Positions 27,901-35,621 of a stretch of 41,844 bases of DNA are shown piece after piece; positions within the stretch are counted from its first letter, which is position 1, and every line of letters begins with the position of its first letter. The DNA comes from Candidatus Aegiribacteria sp. (GTDB lineage: Bacteria > Fermentibacterota > Fermentibacteria > Fermentibacterales > JCC-6), in assembly GCA_030613065.1 (NCBI GenBank), contig JAUWMQ010000009.1, positions 1 through 41,844 of the forward strand, in the 5' to 3' direction. Both the position numbers and the translations under genes were made by a program. The notes beneath the pieces were generated by a model. That model made no database searches and was not told the origin of the DNA. It worked only from the letters and a program-made list of their open reading frames with translations.

Positions 27901-28049
27901 ACGCCGCACTCAGCAGAAGCAGAAATGTTTCCTCTTCGACCCTTATCGAAATACTTCATGATCCCGCATTGTATGCCGGATCCATACCTGACCCCGGTCA
28001 CGGTTCCGGGAGCTATTCGTGGGTCAATACACTTGATGGAGGATCATGA
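24972..28049 (+). CDS. DUF2723 family GT-C-like transmembrane protein (1025 aa)
   Basis: '[43 protein letters not shown]', '[20 protein letters not shown]'-like segment, '[43 protein letters not shown]'. Confidence 0.9.
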   Translation: [1025 protein letters not shown]

Positions 28050-28585
28050 TCGAAGAAATTCATGCAACAACCGTTGTGGGGATAGTTCGTAACGGTAAAG
28101 CAGCAATGGCAGCAGACGGTCAGGTAACCTATGGTGAAACAGTGATCAAGAGTACGGCAAGAAAGATAAGAAAACTCTACTCCGGTACAGTTCTTGTGGG
28201 TTTCTCCGGTACCGGTGCGGATGCTTTTGCCCTGCTTGAAAGGCTTGAAGAGAAACTGGAAACTGCCAGAGGTAATCTCCCGAGAGCAGCTCTGGACCTG
28301 GCTCGTGAATGGAGAGCTGATAAGTACCTTAGACAGCTTCAGGCTCTTATCGCCGCTGTTGACAGAGAGCATGCCCTGTTGATTGGCGGCTCAGGAGAGA
28401 TAGTTGAAGCGGAGGACGGAATAGTTGCTGTAGGCTCGGGACAACCCTACGCCCTGGCAGCCGCTAGAGCCCTGGATGCACATACAAAAATGGGGCCTGC
28501 AAGAATTGCGGGTGAAAGCATAAAAATAGCTTCGGGGATATGCATCTATACCGGCGGAGATATACAGATCGAGGAGCTTTACTGA
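28046..28585 (+). CDS. hslV: ATP-dependent protease peptidase subunit HslV
   Basis: 'HATTVVGIVRNGKAAMAADGQVTYGETVIKSTARKIRKL' with catalytic Thr; followed by hslU. Confidence 0.96.
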   Translation: MIEEIHATTVVGIVRNGKAAMAADGQVTYGETVIKSTARKIRKLYSGTVLVGFSGTGADAFALLERLEEKLETARGNLPRAALDLAREWRADKYLRQLQALIAAVDREHALLIGGSGEIVEAEDGIVAVGSGQPYALAAARALDAHTKMGPARIAGESIKIASGICIYTGGDIQIEELY

Positions 28586-29898
28586 TGAAAGTTGATCTAA
28601 CACCGTCTCAGATCGTCCAATGGCTTGGCCGACATGTCATAGGACAGGAAAATGCAAAAAGAGCTGTTGCTATAGCTCTTAGAAATCGCTACAGAAGAAG
28701 GAACGCATCCGAAGAGATAAGATCTGAGATATATCCAAGCAATCTTATTATGATGGGACCTACAGGTATAGGCAAGACAGAAATTGCAAAAAGACTTGCA
28801 AATCTTACAGGTGCTCCTTTTGTCAAAGTCGAAGCTACCAAGTACACAGAAACCGGTTACGTCGGCAGGGATGTTGAATCAATGGTCCGATCCCTGGTCC
28901 GTCATGCGGTCAATATGGAAGCGGAAAGTGCCGCAAAAGAACGTGAAGAGCAGGTCAGAGACGCTGTTAACGGCAGGTTGGCTGAAGCACTGAAAAAAAC
29001 CGGTTACGATGCGATGACTGCCACCGAGATAATACAAATGATCGAAAAGGGACTCCTTGAAGATACGGAAATTGAACTGATCCTACCTGAACAGATGGCA
29101 CATATGGAGATACTGCCGCTTATGCCAGGCGGTGGTTTTGACAATCCTGCCGGAGAAAACTTGAAGAATCTTATGCAGAAAATGGTTGGCAGCAGGCGGA
29201 AAAGAAAGACACTGACTGTGAAGGAGGCAAGGGAGCGGCTGCAGGAAGAAGAAATCAGAAGACTGTTAGAAGGCAGTGATCACATCGCAAAAGGTCTCCG
29301 GCTTGCACAGGAGGAAGGTATAATTTTCATCGATGAGATAGATAAGATCATCGGTTTCAGCGAAACCAGGGGACCTGAGGTTTCCAGAATGGGGGTTCAA
29401 AGAGATCTGCTTCCCATTGTCGAGGGCTGTACCGTTCAGACCCGATACGGTCCTGTCAATACCGCGCATATACTTTTTATCGCCGCAGGAGCATTTCACG
29501 GGTCCAGCCCTTCAGACCTTATACCTGAGCTTCAGGGACGTTTCCCCATGAGGGTTGAACTTGACCCCCTTTCGGAGCAGGACCTCTTCCGGATCCTCAA
29601 CGAACCGGAAAACTCTCTTCTAAAACAGTATTCAGCTCTTCTGGAAGCAGATGGAGTCAAGCTGAAGCTGCACAGAAAGGCGGCACTCGAAGTCGCAAGA
29701 GTCGCTAACTATCTTAACGAGGAAACCGAAGACATAGGGGCAAGAAGACTCCGGCCCGTATTGAGTTATCTTCTGGACGAGCAATTGTATGGGGCACCTG
29801 ACCTTGTCCATGGAAGTGTGTATATTACAGGTTCCATGGCTTCAGCAATACTTCGTGACCTTGCTGATCGGAGAGAAGATGGTAATTATATACTTTAA
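28585..29898 (+). CDS. hslU: ATP-dependent protease ATPase subunit HslU
   Basis: 'GPTGIGKTEIAKRLA', 'VEATKYTETGYVGRDVESMVRSL', 'FIDEIDKI', 'ELQGRFPMRVEL'. ATG 28585 after SD is preferred over ORF-track 28540. Confidence 0.96.
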   Translation: MKVDLTPSQIVQWLGRHVIGQENAKRAVAIALRNRYRRRNASEEIRSEIYPSNLIMMGPTGIGKTEIAKRLANLTGAPFVKVEATKYTETGYVGRDVESMVRSLVRHAVNMEAESAAKEREEQVRDAVNGRLAEALKKTGYDAMTATEIIQMIEKGLLEDTEIELILPEQMAHMEILPLMPGGGFDNPAGENLKNLMQKMVGSRRKRKTLTVKEARERLQEEEIRRLLEGSDHIAKGLRLAQEEGIIFIDEIDKIIGFSETRGPEVSRMGVQRDLLPIVEGCTVQTRYGPVNTAHILFIAAGAFHGSSPSDLIPELQGRFPMRVELDPLSEQDLFRILNEPENSLLKQYSALLEADGVKLKLHRKAALEVARVANYLNEETEDIGARRLRPVLSYLLDEQLYGAPDLVHGSVYITGSMASAILRDLADRREDGNYIL

Positions 29899-29931
29899 GT
29901 CACTCAGTAGTAGAATCTGAAACGGAGATAA

Positions 29932-30513
29932 ATGCATCGATCTGTCAATGAGGTAGCCTACAAAATTGTATACTACGGACCCGGTCTTTCGGGAAAAACA
30001 ACTAATCTTAGAAGGATCAGGGACATGATTGCTCCGGAACATCGTGGAAGGCTTGTAACACTCTGCACGAGAGGCGAAAGAACCGTGTTCTTCGACTTTC
30101 TCCCGATTAATTTTGCCTCAATCGGAAACGACAGAATAAGACTTCACCTCTATTCAGTACCCGGACAGGCCTACTACTCTCTTAGCAGAAGGGTAATACT
30201 CGACGGAGTTGATGGCATCGTTTTCGTGGCGGACAGCCAGACCGAGCGTATGGATGCAAGTGCGGACAGCATTGAAGATCTCGAGAACAATATGGAATCC
30301 TACGGGCTTGAACTTTCCAATATCCCGACCATACTTCAGTTCAATAAACGTGACCTGCCTTCAATAGCATCTACTGAACATATGGAGAAACTGCTCAATC
30401 GATACGAATGGCCAAGTATTGAATCAGTTGCCATAGGGGGAGAAGGCCCTGTGGAAACTCTGAAGATGATGGCTACAATAATCGCAAAACAGCACGCAGG
30501 TCTCCTCTCCTGA
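29932..30513 (+). CDS. MglA-like small Ras-type GTPase (copy 2)
   Basis: 'GPGLSGKTTNLRRI', 'RTVFFDFLPI', 'LYSVPGQAYYSLSRRVILDGVDGIVFVADSQ', 'LQFNKRDLP'. Confidence 0.92.
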   Translation: MHRSVNEVAYKIVYYGPGLSGKTTNLRRIRDMIAPEHRGRLVTLCTRGERTVFFDFLPINFASIGNDRIRLHLYSVPGQAYYSLSRRVILDGVDGIVFVADSQTERMDASADSIEDLENNMESYGLELSNIPTILQFNKRDLPSIASTEHMEKLLNRYEWPSIESVAIGGEGPVETLKMMATIIAKQHAGLLS

Positions 30514-30563
30514 TAACATCACGGAAATATTTCCTTTCCCTGAATGCAGAGCTGCACTGAATA

Positions 30564-32777
30564 ATGTGGGCTGATAAAGGAATAAGAAATCTGCTTGTTG
30601 TTTCAGCATTGATTGCTGCCGTTGCAGCCGGATTTCTTTTCAGATCCTGGTTCGCAAGGGAGATCATGCCTCCCACTCGATTGATGCAGACAGAGACTAC
30701 TCAATCCTACAGGTATGCCAGAATGATCTCCGAGGAGGGTGGCATTCCACGGCTCGATACGCTCGTGATGTATCCAGAGGGGATGAACACATCCGAGAAC
30801 TCCATTTTCGAGGAATACATAGCCGGAGGCATACATAGGATAACTGGCGGGGATTTTGATGATTTTATAAAAATATTCTGCCTTTTTTTTCCCCTTCTGG
30901 CGATTCCTTTTCTATACCTCTGGATGCGTGCCGCTGATTACAGCATCCCCTGCGCACTGACCGGTTCTGCTCTTTACGCTTTTCTGTTTCCAGCGCTTCT
31001 CAGGAGCAGGGGAGAATCATTTTACAGGGAAACTGTTGCCCTGCCTTTACTTGTAGCGCTTGCCTGGCTTACTGAAAAGGCGCTTTCGGATGGAGAGAGG
31101 GAGGGATCCAGATACAGGAAAATCCTTATTACATCCATTTCCGCAGGATCTGTTCTTTTCCTTCTGCTTGCCTCCTGGAAGGTATCCGCATTTCTAACTT
31201 TCTTTTTCTTTCTGTACCTCTACTGGAGAAATTTCAGGAAAGGTGATGTTCCCTATGTGTTACGCATTTGTTTTGCAGCAGCCCAGCTGGCAGCAGCAGT
31301 ACTTCTAACACATATGAGGCATGACGGTGCCCTGATAAGTCCATCTTCGGTGATGGCTGTTCTTCTGGTAATGAAACGGCCTAAGGCAATCTGGATACCT
31401 CTTGGCGGAACTCTGCTCGCAATTATTTCGGGATTCGCAGGGCCTGCTTCAGCCGGACATGTGGCAGCTGTCATTTCAGCGAAGATCCGTTTTATGTTCT
31501 CACATCCCTCTGATCCTGCTCTTCTTTCAGATGACGCCAGGCTTTTCTGGGTTGCGGGGTACACCAGCCCGGGACCTGCACAGTTCCTGCTTCTGTTCGG
31601 AATCCCCCTTGCCGTAGCGATACCCGGAATCCACCTATTCTTTAGAGAAAAGAAAAGCAGACTTATTTTATGGTTTCTCCTTCTATCGCTTGCGGGTTAC
31701 CTTTTCTTTGACAGGCTTCTTGTACTTCTGGCAATTGCCCTGATCCCTGTCATTTCACTCTCCCTGCGAAAGAACTGGTTCATAATTCCTGCCCTCTCAC
31801 TGATACTTCTCCAATCGATTTTCCCCGGACATGTAGCGGAAATGATCTCCAAAACCGGTCTGCAGTTCAGTAATTCATCATCATTGCTCAATGACAGGGA
31901 ACTGGATTCATTCCTGCAGTGGATTCAGCGGGAAACTGACACTGATGAGGCCATATTGAGTTTCTGGCATATTTCCGGGCTGGTTTCAGCTTATGCGGAC
32001 AGACCTGTTGTCACTCATACATTCTTTGAGAACAGCGGCAACAGGAGAACCATCGTACGCTTCGCGCGGATAATGTTCATGCCGGAGGAGAGCCTTACAG
32101 CCTTTATGAGGGAGAAGAATTGCCGCTATGTTGTTTATCAGGCTGATTTCCTGCTGGATGACACTTATTCAGGTCTTCTCTATCTCGCAGGTCTTGAGCA
32201 TGTCCCGGAAAATTCGGTTGCGCTTGAAATGCATTACATGCCTGATCTGCTGGATTCTCTGACGCCTGTATTTCAGGGTCCATCACTTCGGGTTTTCAGT
32301 TTGGGAGAGGGCAATGGGGAGATTCTGCCGAGATATTTCCTGTTCGTTGACAGGTACAGACACTGTTACGATGAATACGATTCGGTAAGGGATCTCATGT
32401 ATGATCAGAGGGCATCTTCCGGATATCTGGCTGATGCCGGTATCGAAATGAATGATCCCGATATGCTTTCCGGAGCTCTGCTTCTTGGAGTATCCGGTGG
32501 AGGTCCCGTTCAAGTGACGGAACAGATGCTCAACGATCTGATTCAGTTGTATATTCATGGAAGTTACAGCCTGGATTATCTGGCGGAAGATATTGAAACG
32601 TTCATCTTCTGGTGCGGAAACAGGTCTGATATAAGGCTTCTCCTTGCCAGATTCTATGCATCAGAAGAACGATTTACGGAAGCGGCAGTAGAATACGGGC
32701 TTGTGCTCGAGGAGGATCCGGGGAATACTCAGGCTTCAGCAGAGTTGCGGTTAATAACCTACAGAGGAGAGGAATGA
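30564..32777 (+). CDS. STT3/PglB/AglB-like GT-C membrane protein (divergent), C-terminal TPR-like tail
   Basis: 737 aa; first-loop 'YRYARMISEEGGIPRLDTLVMYPEGMNTSENSIFEEYIAGGI' resembles STT3 'YY..R.I...G..P..D....YP.G'; post-TM 'DEAILSFWHISGLVSAYADRPVVTHTFF' occupies the WWDYG-like position. Confidence 0.65.
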   Translation: MWADKGIRNLLVVSALIAAVAAGFLFRSWFAREIMPPTRLMQTETTQSYRYARMISEEGGIPRLDTLVMYPEGMNTSENSIFEEYIAGGIHRITGGDFDDFIKIFCLFFPLLAIPFLYLWMRAADYSIPCALTGSALYAFLFPALLRSRGESFYRETVALPLLVALAWLTEKALSDGEREGSRYRKILITSISAGSVLFLLLASWKVSAFLTFFFFLYLYWRNFRKGDVPYVLRICFAAAQLAAAVLLTHMRHDGALISPSSVMAVLLVMKRPKAIWIPLGGTLLAIISGFAGPASAGHVAAVISAKIRFMFSHPSDPALLSDDARLFWVAGYTSPGPAQFLLLFGIPLAVAIPGIHLFFREKKSRLILWFLLLSLAGYLFFDRLLVLLAIALIPVISLSLRKNWFIIPALSLILLQSIFPGHVAEMISKTGLQFSNSSSLLNDRELDSFLQWIQRETDTDEAILSFWHISGLVSAYADRPVVTHTFFENSGNRRTIVRFARIMFMPEESLTAFMREKNCRYVVYQADFLLDDTYSGLLYLAGLEHVPENSVALEMHYMPDLLDSLTPVFQGPSLRVFSLGEGNGEILPRYFLFVDRYRHCYDEYDSVRDLMYDQRASSGYLADAGIEMNDPDMLSGALLLGVSGGGPVQVTEQMLNDLIQLYIHGSYSLDYLAEDIETFIFWCGNRSDIRLLLARFYASEERFTEAAVEYGLVLEEDPGNTQASAELRLITYRGEE

Positions 32778-33607
32778 GACTGGAATTCGTAAAGATGAGC
32801 GGTGCGGGAAACGACTTCATAGTTATTGATAACATGGACTCATCACTTGATACAGTCATTACCCCTGAGCTGATTAGAAACCTCTGCGTAAGGGGGCTTT
32901 CAGTTGGAGCAGATGGTCTGCTCGAAATGAGAAGTGATTCTGAATACTCATTCCATATGAAGTACTACAACAGTAACGGGAAAAGTGCTGGAATGTGTGG
33001 AAACGGTGGAAGATGCATAGCCGCTTATGCCGCATCAAGGGGCATTGTTCCGGATAATGGAGTTTTCCTTTTCAGGAGCGATGCTGGAATTCATTCTGCT
33101 GAAGTAACCGATCCTGACAATGTAAGGTTATGGATGACGGATCCTGTAATACATTATCTTGACCGTAGAATTGATATCGAGTCTGTCGGCCTGCAACTTT
33201 CATTCCTGGATACGGGCGTACCCCATGCGGTGGTAATTCTTGATGGATCTGAAGATATCTCCTTTTCTCTGCTTGCTCCAAGGCTAAGAGAACACAGCCT
33301 TTTCGGAGAAGCCGGCGCAAATGTTGATTTTGTCTGGATGAGTGGTGTTTCGGAACTTGAAATACGTTCCTGGGAGAGAGGTGTTGAGGGGGAGACACTG
33401 GCCTGCGGTACCGGTGCGGTAGCTTCGGCAATCTGTGCAGCCAGTATACATGGAATGGATCTTCCCATTGATATCACCGTTAGAAGCGGCAGGAAGCTGA
33501 AAGTTGGAAACAGCGGTAATGGCTGGTGGCTCCAGGGTGAAGCGAGAGCCGTATACTCCGGTATTCTTGAAAACCCAAGCGTGAAAAGATTGAAAACAGT
33601 CTTATGA
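32774..33607 (+). CDS. dapF: Diaminopimelate epimerase
   Basis: 'MSGAGNDFIVIDN', 'NSNGKSAGMCGNGGRCIAAYA', 'RGVEGETLACGTGAVASAI'. Confidence 0.96.
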   Translation: MRLEFVKMSGAGNDFIVIDNMDSSLDTVITPELIRNLCVRGLSVGADGLLEMRSDSEYSFHMKYYNSNGKSAGMCGNGGRCIAAYAASRGIVPDNGVFLFRSDAGIHSAEVTDPDNVRLWMTDPVIHYLDRRIDIESVGLQLSFLDTGVPHAVVILDGSEDISFSLLAPRLREHSLFGEAGANVDFVWMSGVSELEIRSWERGVEGETLACGTGAVASAICAASIHGMDLPIDITVRSGRKLKVGNSGNGWWLQGEARAVYSGILENPSVKRLKTVL

Positions 33608-34299
33608 AATCCTTTTCATCCCCAAAATACGGAGCGGGTATAACTCAGTTGGTAGAGTGTCAGCTTCCCAAGCTGAATGTCGCGGGTTCGATCCCCGTTA
33701 CCCGCTCCATAATACTTCTTTCCGCTCTACTTCTGTTGCATTCTTCCATATTATCCGCAACCGTTGACAGCAGTCAGGAATTCTGGCTTATGGCTTCCGG
33801 ATATGGACTTCTGGAAGATTCATCCGGTGAATCCTTTTTTAGCGAAACATCCCTCTTAAATCAGCTGAATAACGGAAACAGGAAAGCCCTTCTACCTCTG
33901 GTGCATCTCCTTGTGGCTTCAGGCAGAATAGAATATGCTGAAATATGGATGGAGGGCAGAGGTAATTTCCTGCCTGTTACAAGAAGAGACCTCGGAATCG
34001 CTCTTTCATGGTATGGTCGATTCGATCTTTACGGTGTTATGACCTCGGATATTTCTATCCCTCCGGACCTTGAAGATGACGATTACTCTTTCACCCTTGC
34101 TGCCATACTCCATCTGGGATGGATGAACAGCTCACTTGATGGATGTTTCCATCCAGACCTTCTTGTCGGCTTGTCAGATCTTGAAATACTTGCAGATGAT
34201 TTCTTCCCATCCTCGTACCACTGGGAAAGTGACTGGATATGGATGAGATCCCTTGACAGTCTCTTTGCAGCCGGTGCTCAGGAAAGAGCCCGGGAATGA
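33604..34299 (+). CDS. Hypothetical secreted/TPR-like protein; 5' boundary uncertain because ORF reads through the tRNA
   Basis: Open frame 33604..34299; hydrophobic segment 'SIILLSALLLLHSSILSA' begins right after the tRNA 3' end; body is acidic and helical. Confidence 0.45.
   Translation: MKSFSSPKYGAGITQLVECQLPKLNVAGSIPVTRSIILLSALLLLHSSILSATVDSSQEFWLMASGYGLLEDSSGESFFSETSLLNQLNNGNRKALLPLVHLLVASGRIEYAEIWMEGRGNFLPVTRRDLGIALSWYGRFDLYGVMTSDISIPPDLEDDDYSFTLAAILHLGWMNSSLDGCFHPDLLVGLSDLEILADDFFPSSYHWESDWIWMRSLDSLFAAGAQERARE
33634..33709 (+). tRNA. tRNA-Gly(CCC), CCA encoded
   Basis: Acceptor GCGGGTA/TACCCGC, D-stem ACTC/GAGT, anticodon arm TCAGC-TTCCCAA-GCTGA (anticodon 33667-33669), T-arm GCGGG-TTCGATC-CCCGT, U73, CCA. 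Confidence 0.95.
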
Positions 34300-34937
34300 C
34301 AACTGAAACGAAAAAAGGTTGGGCTTTCCTCAAGCAGCTGAATCTTGAAATTCAGGATAAAGCCCAGCAGATAGCGGACAGTTTTGCAATTCTTCCTGCA
34401 GCTATCACATGGATACGCTTTATTGGAGCTGCAGCAGTTATTCTGATAATCTACAGGTCAACTAACCTCAATTTACTCTTCTGGGTTATCCTTATATGCG
34501 CTATTTCTGATTACCTTGACGGATGGACTGCAAGAAGGCTGAAACAAACCTCCTACCCCGGGAAAGTCATGGATTTCATAGCTGATAAACTCTTCATCTC
34601 GATTACTCTAATTGCGATATCATTCTCCCTTGGAGCCATTGACACGTTAGTTGCCAGCATCCTTGCCGGGTATCATCTTCTTATTCTTTTTATGCTTGCA
34701 GCAATATCCTGGAGCGTTCATGTTCCTGTCGTTACCATAACAACAGGTGAGCGTCTTGCAATACTTGCCAGTTATCTTCTTCTGATAACAGCGATCGGAA
34801 GGCTTACTTTCCCGCAGAAACAGATATTCCATTCCCTTTATGCACCATTGACCATAATAGCTATTCTTTCCGCAATAACAGGTCTTCTGAGTTATCTTCG
34901 GCTTCTCAGAAGGATGCTCGCGCGGTTTCTGGAGTAA
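34296..34937 (+). CDS. CDP-alcohol phosphatidyltransferase (PgsA-like)
   Basis: 'ISDYLDGWTARRLKQTSYPGKVMDFIADKLFI' matches D-G-x2-A-R-x8-G-x3-D-x3-D. Confidence 0.92.
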   Translation: MTTETKKGWAFLKQLNLEIQDKAQQIADSFAILPAAITWIRFIGAAAVILIIYRSTNLNLLFWVILICAISDYLDGWTARRLKQTSYPGKVMDFIADKLFISITLIAISFSLGAIDTLVASILAGYHLLILFMLAAISWSVHVPVVTITTGERLAILASYLLLITAIGRLTFPQKQIFHSLYAPLTIIAILSAITGLLSYLRLLRRMLARFLE

Positions 34938-34940
34938 ACA

Positions 34941-35621
34941 ATGCTTATCAATCTGACTCTATTGCTTTCATTGTTCTTGTCATCCGGAACTGAACTGGAG
35001 ATTGCGGGTGATTTCATTGAAGCGGGATCTGCTTATTACGAAGATAACGACTTATCCGGTGAAGCACGGATACTCAGCAGGTTTCTTGAGGAATCCCTTT
35101 ACTCCGGAAACAGCATGCATGCATTCGATCTGATACTGCAGCTGGAGCAGTTACCCTTTGAACCTTCCATCTTCGATTTCTGGTATGCGCGACTGAGCTG
35201 GAGCTGCGGTCTCCCGGAGTATGCATGCGAGGCACTCGATTCGATTCAGGGAAGCCCCTGGCTTGAAAGCAGAGCAAGGGGGTTTGCCGCGCAGCTCAGG
35301 GGTGATGGTCAGACAGCTGCCACGCAGTTCAGGCTTTCTATTGAACAGGCGGGATCGGCAAGACAACGCTTTTACTCTGCCCTGGATCTCAGCTTCGCTC
35401 TTATCCAGACGGGAAAATTCAAAGAAGCGGAAGATATTGCTCTCTTTCTCGCGGGAAACTTTCCCCGCGAAGGCCTGCCCCTCATAGCCCTGGCTCTGAG
35501 CCTTCAGGAGCAGGAGAGGTTCGGTGAGGCCATGTCAATACTTCAGTCACTCTACTCAGGAGATGAATTCACTTCAATTTCAAGGTGTTTTGCAGCAGCT
35601 CTCCTGGAGGATCTGGAATGA
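34941..35621 (+). CDS. Hypothetical TPR-like protein with N-terminal signal-like segment
   Basis: 'MLINLTLLLSLFLSSG' then alpha-helical repeats. Confidence 0.6.
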   Translation: MLINLTLLLSLFLSSGTELEIAGDFIEAGSAYYEDNDLSGEARILSRFLEESLYSGNSMHAFDLILQLEQLPFEPSIFDFWYARLSWSCGLPEYACEALDSIQGSPWLESRARGFAAQLRGDGQTAATQFRLSIEQAGSARQRFYSALDLSFALIQTGKFKEAEDIALFLAGNFPREGLPLIALALSLQEQERFGEAMSILQSLYSGDEFTSISRCFAAALLEDLE

